NCBI RefSeq assembly: GCF_023630205.1
Contig: NZ_JALPRR010000001.1
Span: 1,240,001 to 1,304,000, forward strand
Length of the DNA: 64,000 nucleotides
From: Pontibacter ruber
GTDB lineage: Bacteria > Bacteroidota > Bacteroidia > Cytophagales > Hymenobacteraceae
Direction: 5' to 3'
Every line of letters starts with the position of its first letter. The first letter of the stretch is position 1. The notes under the pieces were generated by a model. It made no database searches. It saw nothing but the letters and a program-made list of their open reading frames with translations, and was not told where the DNA came from. Position numbers and translations under genes: made by a program. Below, in pieces: positions 50,544-59,331 of this stretch.

Positions 50544-51192
50544 ATGAATTTAATTTGTTTAAATTGAACTTTTGCATTTTGCTAATATGCTTAATATTAT
50601 AAGTTCTATTTTAAGCAAAGGAAAAGTATTGAGAGTGTTATATATATGCAAATTATTATGTATAAAAGATGGTGCTATAATGATAACTTTATATAAAAAG
50701 TTGAAAAGTTTTAAAGGCTGGATAAAAACCAGTGGAGGTAATAGTATCAAGGGCTAACAAAACCTAAAGAAGGCTGTCCCATAAAAAAAATATTGGTTTT
50801 CAATAAGTTACTATAGTTGAAGAGGAGGATAGTAGTATGAGGACAGATAAGCAATGTTAGTTTTACTCTACTAAGTAGAACATTAATATTAAAAAATTCT
50901 GTGCTATTCTGACACAATAAGGCATGCTAAAATTTTTATATATAAATTTTAGACATATATATTTGTCTTTTGTATTAGCTTTGCATTATATTTATCATGC
51001 TGAAAGTGAGAAGCAAAGAATATGATAAACGCAAAGCATGAAAAAAAACTCTATGCATTGTACTCTTTTTGCTGGAGAATTCTTGTTTAAGCAGATGTTG
51101 AAAAAGGTTGGTCTAGTTAGATTGACTGCAGGAGAAGAAAACTTAAATTTTTATTATTTCTTAATTATTGTCGGGTTATTAATCGCTATGCT
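50544..51192. other. AT-rich divergent spacer between two secreted protein genes
   Basis: A 649-bp AT-rich gap between two divergently transcribed T9SS cargo genes. Two overlapping short frames (50559-50757) show no coding character. The sequence GGCTGTCCCATAAAAA near 50773 resembles an insertion-sequence terminal repeat, but no matching opposite end is present. It likely holds two long, regulated promoter-leader regions. Confidence 0.5.
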
Positions 51193-54100
51193 ATGGCTCA
51201 AACTTCTACCCTTTTAAACTTCCTATTAAGGAGAAACACAGCGAAGCTATTGTTGCTTCTGCTCTTCTGCATTGTCGGGGTCGCACAAACACATGCGCAG
51301 ACGTTGCCATACAGTTACGATGGGGGATGGAAAACTCCTAGTGGTGGATTAGTGATATCAAGTGGTCTTGGAGCTGATAACACTGCTGAGTTAGCGAATA
51401 GTCCTACAGGAACTAAGTCAGCTAATTTTAATGCTCAGGGAGGCTGGGTGCAGATAAATGTCCCAGCTGGATTAAAAATGATTTCCTATGCAGTAAGAGG
51501 GGCTGGCCTTGCTGATTTTACTGGGGAATTCGTTGTGTCTGCTTCGGTTGATGGTATAAACTATAATACAATTAGAACCATAAGTGCTAGTGATAATATT
51601 ATTAGAACTGCAGGTAAGGAGAAAGTATTTGATAATACTTTAAGTAATGATGTTCGGTATGTGAAGTTCACTTATTCTGTTTCTGTTGTAGGGAAAAATC
51701 AATATATATTGCTAGACGCAATTAAGGTAACCCCTCCTAAACCTGAAATTAATGTAAAGCAAACTTCCGACATAACACTTAATGCTACTTATTCATTCGG
51801 ACTTACAAATATCAAAACAAGTAATACTCGTACCTTCACAATAGAAAATTTAGGTATAGGGCAATTGAATTTAACAGGTAGCCCTAAAGTAGTTGTCTCT
51901 GGTGATAACGCGAGTGAGTTTATAGTTAACGAAGTTAATACGGCTGCAATTATCGAAGATGCTAACTCAGGATTGGGAAACGCAACAACTTTTGATATTA
52001 CTTTTAAGCCGGAATCTTTTGGTCAGAAGAAAGCTACTGTTTTTATAAGTAATAACGATACGGATGAAAATCCTTACATATTTAATATCACAGGAAACGG
52101 AGAGTTCTTTGCGCCAGTTATTACTCAAATGAGTCCTACAGAAGGGCCAATAGCTACAAAAGTAACAATGCAAGGTTCTAATTTTACTAACGTAAAATCA
52201 GTAACATTTGCTAATGGTGTTAGTGCAACCTATACAATTTTAAGTGATTCTGAAATTGAAATAACCGTTCCTGCGGGCGCTACATCTGGTCCTATCAAAT
52301 TAGTAGTTGAAGGTGGAAAAGCCACTTCAAGTGAAGCTTTCACCGTTATCTATGATAGTCCGACAATTACATCATTTTCTCCGAATCAAGGTTATGCAGG
52401 TGAACTGATCACAATCAGAGGAACAAACTTCAATGAAATTAAAAATGTAAAATTCAATGGAGTAGTTGCCTCTTACACACGCATAAACAGTGGTGAAATT
52501 AGAGCTTCTGTTCCTTCCGGCGCAACAAAAGGATTTATAACAGTGGAGACACCTGCAGGTGTAGCAACCAGTTCTGAGGAATTTACGGTGCTTTACCTCG
52601 TGCCGACTATAATAAGCTTTGATCCGACAGAAGGATACGTAGGTGAACTAGTAACAATTACAGGAGCCAACCTTACCGAAGTGCAAGGGGTATGGTTCAA
52701 TGGTGTGCTGGCAAACTTTGCAGAAGTGAGCGAGACAGAACTTGTAGCAGAAGTGCCAGAAGGAGCTACTACAGGCACTGTAACAGTTGAAACTACTGCC
52801 GGTACAGCGACCAGCTCAGTTGAATTTACAGTATTGCGTCGTGAACCAGTTATAACTATGTTGGATCCTTACCAAGGTTACATAGGAGATGTTATTACTA
52901 TAACAGGTGAGAACTTTAAAGGAGTATCACGCATATTGTTTAATGGTGTAGCAGCTAGCTTCAATCAGGATAGTGAAACTCAAATAAGACCACAGGTGCC
53001 AGTAGGAGCTACTACAGGATACGTAACTATAGAAACTGCAGAAGGTACAGCAACTAGCCCAGAAGTATTTATTGTGCTTCAGCCTGCTCCTGAAATTATA
53101 ACATTAAATCCAACTGAGGGATACGTAGGCGATCTAGTAACAATTACAGGAGCCAACCTTACCGAAGTGCAAGGGGTATGGTTCAATGGTGTGCTGGCAA
53201 ACTTTGCAGAAGTGAGCGAGACAGAACTTGTAGCAGAAGTGCCAGAAGGAGCTACTACAGGCACTGTAACAGTTGAAACTACTGCCGGTACAGCGACCAG
53301 CTCAGTTGAATTTACAGTACTTCAGCTTCTTCCTCAAATAACAGCTTTTAGCCCTTCTGAAGGAAAAGTTGGAGATGTAATTACTATTACAGGTGAAAAT
53401 TTTGCTAACATACAGGAAGTACTGTTCAATGGTGTTACGGCAAGCTTTGTACAAGATACCGATACACAAGTGAGTGCACGAGTACCAATGGGGGCGACTA
53501 CAGGAGCCATTACTGTAACTACTTCAGCTGGCTCTGCAACAAGTAGCGAAGTATTTACAGTATTGAATTCTCCTAAAATAGTTCTATCAACAACAGAAAT
53601 AGATTTTGGTTCTTTGGCTGTAGGTACTAGTGATGTAAATATGTACCAAGTTAGTGCTACAGATCTGAATGATGGAGCTAGTGTAACAGTAGATGTTAGC
53701 GGAGCTCCAGGGGATTACACTATCTCCAGAAGCATGGAAGGACCATTTGTTAAGACGCTGACAATTGAAGACAATATTTTCGATAACACGTTAGCTCCAA
53801 CAGACATTTGGGTTAGATATGCACCTGCTGCAGCTGGTACAACAAGTGTGAGTATTACACATTCAACTGAAGACGCGAAGGTAGAAGTACTTACAGTGAA
53901 TGGTACTGGTGCTGCCCCCCTCCCAGTAGAATTGATCTCTTTCAAAGCGCAAAAGCAAAAAGAAGCCGTATTACTAACCTGGGCAACAGCTTCTGAGAAA
54001 GACAACTCACACTTTGATGTAGAAATGACAGATGACGCGAAGGGCGAGTTTAAAGCAGTAGGCAAAGTAAACAGCAAGGCCACTAACAGCTCTGTTAAAA

Positions 54101-54477
54101 CGAACTACCAGTTCAGCCACGCTGGCGGCTTTGTAGGTACTCGTTACTACAGATTGAAGCAGGTAGACCTGGATGGTACATCAAGCTACAGCAACGTAGT
54201 GGCCGTAGAGGTGACAGCAGAACTGCAGACAGTAAAAGTTGCTCCTAACCCGATCTCTCCTGAGTCTAAGCTGTTGTTCCCGGCTACAGAAGCTGGCAAA
54301 CTGAACATCACAATCGTAAACATGTCCGGTAGCAAGGTAGCTGCAAAGTCAGCAGACGTAGAGGCTGGCACAAATAGCATAGAGCTTGACCTTAGCGAGA
54401 AACTGCCGGCAGGCATGTATATCCTGACTACAGAGTTCAACGGCAAAACCGAACAGGTAAAACTGATCAAGCGATAA
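51193..54477 (+). CDS. IPT/TIG-repeat secreted protein with type IX sorting domain
   Basis: A 1094-residue T9SS cargo protein. Signal peptide: about residues 1-36, ending THAQ. Residues about 36-180 form a carbohydrate-binding-like beta sandwich. Residues about 185-300 form an ASPM/HYDIN-like Ig domain (FTIENLGIGQLNLTGSPKVV). Six tandem IPT/TIG domains of 81 residues each run from about 306 to 793. Domains 3 and 5 are nearly identical and share 186 bp of identical DNA. Next are another Ig-like domain, the module GAAPLPVELISFKAQKQKEA from about 908, and the sorting domain (APNPISPESKLLFPATEAG). Surface-binding function is inferred from the IPT repeats. Confidence 0.88.
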   Translation: MAQTSTLLNFLLRRNTAKLLLLLLFCIVGVAQTHAQTLPYSYDGGWKTPSGGLVISSGLGADNTAELANSPTGTKSANFNAQGGWVQINVPAGLKMISYAVRGAGLADFTGEFVVSASVDGINYNTIRTISASDNIIRTAGKEKVFDNTLSNDVRYVKFTYSVSVVGKNQYILLDAIKVTPPKPEINVKQTSDITLNATYSFGLTNIKTSNTRTFTIENLGIGQLNLTGSPKVVVSGDNASEFIVNEVNTAAIIEDANSGLGNATTFDITFKPESFGQKKATVFISNNDTDENPYIFNITGNGEFFAPVITQMSPTEGPIATKVTMQGSNFTNVKSVTFANGVSATYTILSDSEIEITVPAGATSGPIKLVVEGGKATSSEAFTVIYDSPTITSFSPNQGYAGELITIRGTNFNEIKNVKFNGVVASYTRINSGEIRASVPSGATKGFITVETPAGVATSSEEFTVLYLVPTIISFDPTEGYVGELVTITGANLTEVQGVWFNGVLANFAEVSETELVAEVPEGATTGTVTVETTAGTATSSVEFTVLRREPVITMLDPYQGYIGDVITITGENFKGVSRILFNGVAASFNQDSETQIRPQVPVGATTGYVTIETAEGTATSPEVFIVLQPAPEIITLNPTEGYVGDLVTITGANLTEVQGVWFNGVLANFAEVSETELVAEVPEGATTGTVTVETTAGTATSSVEFTVLQLLPQITAFSPSEGKVGDVITITGENFANIQEVLFNGVTASFVQDTDTQVSARVPMGATTGAITVTTSAGSATSSEVFTVLNSPKIVLSTTEIDFGSLAVGTSDVNMYQVSATDLNDGASVTVDVSGAPGDYTISRSMEGPFVKTLTIEDNIFDNTLAPTDIWVRYAPAAAGTTSVSITHSTEDAKVEVLTVNGTGAAPLPVELISFKAQKQKEAVLLTWATASEKDNSHFDVEMTDDAKGEFKAVGKVNSKATNSSVKTNYQFSHAGGFVGTRYYRLKQVDLDGTSSYSNVVAVEVTAELQTVKVAPNPISPESKLLFPATEAGKLNITIVNMSGSKVAAKSADVEAGTNSIELDLSEKLPAGMYILTTEFNGKTEQVKLIKR
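52648..53319 (+). repeat. Two identical 186-bp direct repeats in TIG domains 3 and 5
   Basis: Bases 52648-52833 and 53134-53319 are identical, spaced by exactly 486 bp, that is two 81-codon IPT/TIG repeats. TIG 4, between them, is clearly diverged. Even third codon positions are identical, which shows a recent duplication or gene conversion. Confidence 0.9.
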
Positions 54478-54489
54478 TCAGTTCTACAT

Positions 54490-54529
54490 AAAAAAAGAGC
54501 CCGCCACTTAAATGGCGGGCTCTTTTTTT
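54490..54529. terminator. Intrinsic terminator of the TIG protein gene
   Basis: A 17-bp stem with 7 A and 7 T at the base (GAGCCCGCCA / TGGCGGGCTC core) and a 6-nt loop, 12 bp after the stop codon. Confidence 0.93.
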
Positions 54530-54606
54530 ATACTGTATTTACAAACCATAAATTTTAATAGCCTAAATCTGCGCAGAAGTGTGCTTACGTATATAAGTGG
54601 CTGAAA

Positions 54607-54638
54607 ATTGGTTTATTCGGGTGCAAGCTTTAATTTTG
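54607..54638 (+). promoter_or_regulatory. Candidate glyA promoter (-33 TTG, -7 TAATTTTG)
   Basis: TTG at 54608-54610 and TAATTTTG at 54631-54638 are 20 bp apart, which matches the Bacteroidota pattern TTG/TAnnTTTG. The -7 element is 25 bp before the glyA ATG. It is the best complete promoter seen here. Confidence 0.55.
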
Positions 54639-54663
54639 AACGATCACTACAACTATAACAGCA

Positions 54664-55938
54664 ATGCAAAGAGATACAGCCATATTCGACCTGATAGCCA
54701 AAGAAAAAGCACGCCAGACGCACGGCATCGAACTGATCGCATCCGAGAACTTCGTTTCAGATCAGGTAATGCAGGCAATGGGCAGCGAAATGACCAACAA
54801 GTATGCTGAAGGCCTGCCAGGCAAACGCTATTATGGTGGCTGTGAAATAGTAGACCAATCAGAGCAACTGGCTATCGACCGTGCAAAACAACTCTTTGGA
54901 GCTGAATGGGTGAACGTGCAGCCGCACTCGGGTGCACAGGCCAACGCAGCTGTGATGCTGGCTGTGCTGCAGCCGGGCGATAAGATACTGGGTTTCGACC
55001 TGTCGCATGGCGGTCACCTGACACACGGCTCTCCGGTAAACTTCTCCGGTAAGCTGTACAAGCCTTCTTTTTATGGAGTGGAGCAGGAAACCGGCCTTAT
55101 TGATTTTGACAAAGTAGTAGAAACAGCTCGTCGAGAAAGACCAAAGCTTATTATCTGTGGCGCCTCTGCGTATAGCCGCGACTGGGATTACAAGAAGCTG
55201 CGCGCAGCTGCCGATGAGGTAGGCGCTCTGCTGATGGCAGATATCTCCCACCCTTCCGGACTTATCGCTCGCGGTTTGCTGAATAACCCGTTTGAGCATT
55301 GCCATATCGTAACTACAACTACCCACAAGACACTGCGCGGCCCAAGAGGCGGCATGATTATGATGGGGAAAGATTTTGAGAACCCGTTTGGGTTGAAGAC
55401 GCCAAAAGGTGAAACCCGCATGATGTCGTCTGTGCTGGATGGCGCTGTATTCCCGGGTACGCAGGGTGGCCCTCTGGAGCACGTAATCGCAGCGAAGGCA
55501 GTTGCTTACTTTGAAGCCCTCTCTGACGACTACCTGGGCTATGTACAGCAGGTGCAGCAGAACGCACAGGCTATGGCTAAGGCGTTTGTGGAGCGCGGCT
55601 ACAACATTATTTCTGGTGGCACCGACAACCACATGATGCTGATCGACCTGCGCTCGAAAGGGCTCACAGGTAAGCTGGCAGAAAACACGCTGGTAAAAGC
55701 AGACATCACCATCAACAAAAACATGGTGCCGTTCGACGACAAGTCGCCGTTCGTGACTTCCGGTATGCGTGTGGGTACTGCCGCTGTTACTACCAGAGGC
55801 CTGAAAGAGAATGACATGGTACGCATTGTGGAGCTGATCGACGATGTGCTTTCCAACCATGATAACGACAGCAAACTGGAAGCTGTGCGCAAAGAGGTAA
55901 ACAGCTGGATGCAGCAGTATCCGCTTTTCGCTTATTAA
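54664..55938 (+). CDS. glyA: Serine hydroxymethyltransferase
   Basis: PLP enzyme that converts serine and tetrahydrofolate to glycine and methylene-tetrahydrofolate, the main source of one-carbon units. The protein has 424 residues. Signatures are [32 protein letters not shown], and the PLP-lysine block [34 protein letters not shown] and [17 protein letters not shown] are also conserved. The start [15 protein letters not shown] fits. It is followed by tatC (30-bp gap) and rpiB on the same strand, likely one unit driven by the promoter at 54607-54638. Confidence 0.97.
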   Translation: MQRDTAIFDLIAKEKARQTHGIELIASENFVSDQVMQAMGSEMTNKYAEGLPGKRYYGGCEIVDQSEQLAIDRAKQLFGAEWVNVQPHSGAQANAAVMLAVLQPGDKILGFDLSHGGHLTHGSPVNFSGKLYKPSFYGVEQETGLIDFDKVVETARRERPKLIICGASAYSRDWDYKKLRAAADEVGALLMADISHPSGLIARGLLNNPFEHCHIVTTTTHKTLRGPRGGMIMMGKDFENPFGLKTPKGETRMMSSVLDGAVFPGTQGGPLEHVIAAKAVAYFEALSDDYLGYVQQVQQNAQAMAKAFVERGYNIISGGTDNHMMLIDLRSKGLTGKLAENTLVKADITINKNMVPFDDKSPFVTSGMRVGTAAVTTRGLKENDMVRIVELIDDVLSNHDNDSKLEAVRKEVNSWMQQYPLFAY

Positions 55939-55968
55939 TCATAAAGTATATTTTAGGAGCCCTAATTA

Positions 55969-56811
55969 ATGGATCAACCATATCTGGAAGAAGGAGAGCA
56001 GCAGCAGGAGATGTCCTTTGTGGATCATCTCGAAGAGTTGAGATGGCACATCATCAGGGCTTTAGCTTCCATACTTGTATTTGCAACCATTGCTTTTCTG
56101 GCGAAAGGCTTTGTGTTCCATGATATCATTCTGGCCCCCTCCCGCACCGATTTCCTAAGCTACAGGCTGATTTGCGAGTTGGGGCAGCGTATCGGCTCTG
56201 ACGCGCTTTGTATCACCGAAATGGGGTTTACGATACAGAGCCGGCAGATGAGCGGGCAGTTTACGATGCACATGCTGGTATCACTGGTGCTGGGACTGGC
56301 CTGTGCCTTCCCGTACGCATTCTGGGAAATCTGGCGCTTTATAAAGCCCGGACTTTACCCGCAGGAGCAGAAAAACTCGCAGGGAGCAGTCTTTTTTGTT
56401 TCGGTACTGTTTATGATGGGACTGCTGTTCGGGTATTACGTGGCAGCGCCTATTTCCATCAACTTCCTGGCAGGCTACCAGGTCGATCCGTCTATTGTAA
56501 ACGAGTTTGACCTGTCGTCTTACATTTCTACGCTTACGACCCTGTGCCTGTCGTGCGCCTTGATGTTTGAGATGCCTGTGATCGTATACTTCCTCACGAA
56601 GGCAGGTCTTCTCTCACCTGAAACGATGAAGCTGTACCGTCGTCATGCAGTGGTAGTGATACTGGTGGTAGCTGCCATTATTACGCCGCCTGATGTAATC
56701 AGCCAGCTTCTGATCGGGTTGCCGCTTATGCTGCTCTACGAGGTAAGTATAAGTGTTTCGAAATCTATCCGTAAAAGAGATTTAAAGAGATTAAACCAAC
56801 AAAATTCCTAA
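55969..56811 (+). CDS. tatC: Sec-independent (twin-arginine) translocase TatC
   Basis: Core receptor of the Tat pathway for folded proteins. The protein has 280 residues with six membrane helices. The N-terminal block MSFVDHLEELRWHIIRALAS is the TatC signature with the conserved Glu, and PYAFWEIWRFIKPGL and FEMPVIVYFLTKAGL are further family blocks. No tatA is in this window. rpiB starts 2 bp after its stop codon, showing tight co-transcription with glyA-tatC-rpiB. Confidence 0.96.
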   Translation: MDQPYLEEGEQQQEMSFVDHLEELRWHIIRALASILVFATIAFLAKGFVFHDIILAPSRTDFLSYRLICELGQRIGSDALCITEMGFTIQSRQMSGQFTMHMLVSLVLGLACAFPYAFWEIWRFIKPGLYPQEQKNSQGAVFFVSVLFMMGLLFGYYVAAPISINFLAGYQVDPSIVNEFDLSSYISTLTTLCLSCALMFEMPVIVYFLTKAGLLSPETMKLYRRHAVVVILVVAAIITPPDVISQLLIGLPLMLLYEVSISVSKSIRKRDLKRLNQQNS

Positions 56812-56813
56812 CT

Positions 56814-57251
56814 ATGGCCTACAAAATCGCGATAGGAGGAGACCATGCCGGTTTCACCTATAAAAACTTACTCAAAGACCTGCTGGCCGAGGGCGGACAC
56901 GAGGTGAAGGACTTTGGGCCTTTTTCAGATGCCTCTGTTGATTACCCGGACCATGTGCACCCGCTTGCTAAAGCGATAGAAGAAGGCGAATTCGACTATG
57001 GCATCCTGATCTGTGGCAGTGGCAACGGAGTGGCTATGACGGCTAACAAGTACAGAAAAGTACGTGCGGCCCTATGCTGGCTGCCTGAAATTGCGAAGCT
57101 TGCCCGTGAGCACAACGACGCCAACATACTTTGCATACCGGCTCGTTTCGTATCAGAGGCAGAGGCTGCAGAAATGACGCGTATTTTCCTGAACACAAAG
57201 TTTGAAGGCGGACGCCACCAGAACCGAGTGAACAAGATAGCGGACTGCTAA
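56814..57251 (+). CDS. rpiB: Ribose-5-phosphate isomerase B
   Basis: Interconverts ribose-5-phosphate and ribulose-5-phosphate in the pentose phosphate pathway. The protein has 145 residues with GGDHAGFTYKNLLKDLL at the N-terminus and the active-site loop CGSGNGVAMTANKYRKVRAA. The neighbouring SREHN-type DANILCIPARFVSEAEAA block is also conserved. Length is normal. It is the last gene of the glyA-tatC-rpiB unit and is followed by a 26-bp perfect-stem terminator. Confidence 0.96.
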   Translation: MAYKIAIGGDHAGFTYKNLLKDLLAEGGHEVKDFGPFSDASVDYPDHVHPLAKAIEEGEFDYGILICGSGNGVAMTANKYRKVRAALCWLPEIAKLAREHNDANILCIPARFVSEAEAAEMTRIFLNTKFEGGRHQNRVNKIADC

Positions 57252-57261
57252 GCCAGTAACC

Positions 57262-57317
57262 AGTATAAAAGCAGAACGGGCGCCTTTTAGCAAAGGCGCC
57301 CGTTCTGCTTTTATACT
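57262..57317. terminator. 26-bp perfect-stem terminator with motif-containing base
   Basis: Arms 57262-57287 and 57292-57317 are perfectly complementary with a 4-nt loop TAGC. The stem core is GCAGAACGGGCGCCTTT. The base of the stem reads AGTATAAAA/TTTTATACT, so the terminator contains an AAGTATA-type motif on both arms. It is symmetric and can serve rpiB and the convergent 467-residue gene. Confidence 0.95.
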
Positions 57318-57406
57318 TTCCTACTTTCCTACAAGTATAAACCGTGCAGCTGCAGTGTAAGTGAGCTAAAATGTAAAAGCATGAATCAGAAAGTATAGCC
57401 GGCAGG

Positions 57407-58810
57407 CTAACGCGTTCTCTTGTACACGGATGGTGTACCCGTTGGCTCGTAAGCTTCAAACACGGCAGGCAGTTTATACTTTAATTCTGGCATCAGGCCT
57501 GCCTGGTCAACTATAACGGCAGGAGACTCTTTTCTGAAGTTTTGGTAGATCTCATACACGGCCTGGTATTGCTGCAGTCGGCCGAAGTGCCGCTGCGACA
57601 GCTGCCAGTTCAGGTATGGGGTTACCGGTTTGTTTTGCCTGTAATAGCTGATGTCATTCCCTAGAACAAGTACGGTAGTGCTGCTAACCCCGGTGCTCGC
57701 CTGTTCAGGCAAGAGCATCCGCGAATCATCAATTTTTACGAACCGGTTCAGGCCCAGGGGCTGCTGGTAACGCAGTAACAGCACGCCGGCCAATAGCAAA
57801 AAGAAGAATACGTTCAGCATCCATACTTTCTTACGAATGCTGAAAAGGTACTCGCTGTAGTAAGCCAAAGGTGGCAGCACCACGATGAAGGTGCCCGCAG
57901 ATATCTCGTATTGGGTAAATACCAGTGCAAGGCTCATCACCAGCCATACGCCCATCAGTTGCTGAAACTTAACTTGAAATACCAGGCGCTGCGGCAAAGA
58001 GGCGGTGCTCATCAGCGATAAAGCCAGTAACATTGCCGGTAACAGCATAATTTTCGCAAGGTCTGTTGCCGGAAGCAGAAACGCTATATGAAACTGCCAC
58101 GGGCGGAACAGGTGCAATTCAAGAAAGTATGAAAGCGAGCTGCTGTACAGGTAATAGGTCATGAAAACGGCATACGGAAAGGCAAAGCCACACAGCATCA
58201 GCAGGAAGCTCCGGAAGGTGCTTGAGGCAAAAAAGAACACCGCAAAGCTGCTCACGATCAGGAAAAGTGCCAGCGGCAGGTAACTTAATGCTGCCAGGCC
58301 GATCATAAAGCCGCCTGCAAAAAGCCTGTTATTCGAAAGCCCCTCCCGCGATACGGTTATAATATAAGGCAGCGACAGGATCAGAAAGGTGTTGCCGATC
58401 AGCAGCGGCGAGAGCATATCAAACTCAAATGTGATACTACCCAGGATAAGGTATAGCAATGCCGGAATGTAGCTCTTGCCGGCGTACACGCTGTGCCTGT
58501 TCAGGGTGATGTTCAGGAACAAAGCCTGCAGCAGCAGCAGGAAGGCGGCTGTAAGCCTGTACGTAAGGTACGACCGGCCTGCCAGCAGGTCAATCATCCA
58601 GTAGATCAAGGCTGAAAGCGGTGCCGTATCGTCATATACCTCCCGGTACATGGCAAAGTCGTCGGCCAGGCGCTCGCCCACCAGCATGTGCAGCAGCTCC
58701 TGGATTGTATCCGGAATACCTAAAAAGATTAACGGAAGCCGGATAGCCAAGAAGAGCAATATCAGCAAAATAAGTCGGGAAGGCAGTATGCTGCGGAAGT
58801 AACTAATCAA
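57407..58810 (-). CDS. Polytopic membrane protein, GT-C-like
   Basis: A 467-residue protein with about ten to twelve hydrophobic helices and a small soluble C-terminal domain (about 370-467). The N-terminal segment reads ILLILLFLAIRLPLIFLGIP, followed by a loop with ADDFAMYREVYDDTAPLSAL; the acidic residues in this first loop recall GT-C glycosyltransferases (family 39-like). No other family motif is clear. The C-terminal part contains TVLVLGNDISYYRQNKPVTP. It may transfer sugars from lipid-linked donors; that is inferred only from topology. It is divergent from rbfA. Confidence 0.65.
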   Translation of the reverse strand: MISYFRSILPSRLILLILLFLAIRLPLIFLGIPDTIQELLHMLVGERLADDFAMYREVYDDTAPLSALIYWMIDLLAGRSYLTYRLTAAFLLLLQALFLNITLNRHSVYAGKSYIPALLYLILGSITFEFDMLSPLLIGNTFLILSLPYIITVSREGLSNNRLFAGGFMIGLAALSYLPLALFLIVSSFAVFFFASSTFRSFLLMLCGFAFPYAVFMTYYLYSSSLSYFLELHLFRPWQFHIAFLLPATDLAKIMLLPAMLLALSLMSTASLPQRLVFQVKFQQLMGVWLVMSLALVFTQYEISAGTFIVVLPPLAYYSEYLFSIRKKVWMLNVFFFLLLAGVLLLRYQQPLGLNRFVKIDDSRMLLPEQASTGVSSTTVLVLGNDISYYRQNKPVTPYLNWQLSQRHFGRLQQYQAVYEIYQNFRKESPAVIVDQAGLMPELKYKLPAVFEAYEPTGTPSVYKRTR

Positions 58811-58911
58811 AGGAAGACGCAGTTAGAGAAACTAAACGCCAATATGCATTGAAATGAGTAAGGCGCTTTTGGGGTAAAAATGCGAAATTAATATGATATT
58901 TGCATCTTCGT

Positions 58912-59316
58912 ATGGAAAGTAAAAGACAACAGAAATTTTCGCGCCTTATTCAGAAGGAGTTGGCAGAGATCTTCCAAAGGGAAGTGCCGCACCTTTTTGA
59001 TGGTGCCTACATATCAATTAGCGTGGTGCGCGTGTCGCCTGACCTGGGTGTAGCCAAAATATACTTAAGTGTAATGATGGCCAAAAATAACGAGGCCCTG
59101 CTGCTGCAGGTACGTGCAAACACCAAAACCATTCGCCATTTGCTGGCGCAGCGTATCAAGAGCCAGGTGCGTGTTATCCCGGAACTGGTGTTTTACCTGG
59201 ACGACAGCGCTGAGTATGCAGCCCACATGGACAAGATTTTCTCTAACCTCGATATTCCGCCGGCCAGCGAAGAAGACAACGCTGACGAGGAGGACGATAA
59301 TACCTATACCCGATAG
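58912..59316 (+). CDS. rbfA: 30S ribosome-binding factor RbfA
   Basis: Assists late maturation of the 16S rRNA 5' end. The start at 58912 gives 134 residues (MESKRQQKFSRLIQKELAEI), the family's typical N-terminus; an ATG 12 bp upstream is less likely. The KH-like core has VPHLFDGAYISISVVRVSPD and LGVAKIYLSVMMAK, and the terminal PELVFYLDDSAEYAAHMDKI is diagnostic. The acidic tail (EEDNADEEDDN) is an extension. The methyltransferase gene follows after 15 bp. Confidence 0.95.
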   Translation: MESKRQQKFSRLIQKELAEIFQREVPHLFDGAYISISVVRVSPDLGVAKIYLSVMMAKNNEALLLQVRANTKTIRHLLAQRIKSQVRVIPELVFYLDDSAEYAAHMDKIFSNLDIPPASEEDNADEEDDNTYTR

Positions 59317-59331
59317 TTCGATACCACCCTT

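Noticed and set aside
50559..50757. Two short overlapping frames in the cargo-island spacer
   Set aside because: AT-rich, low-complexity translations; no ribosome binding site, no family resemblance.
54859..55860. A 333-codon frame opposite glyA
   Set aside because: glyA is secure; the shadow has no conserved motif and is rich in unlikely His/Cys/Arg runs.
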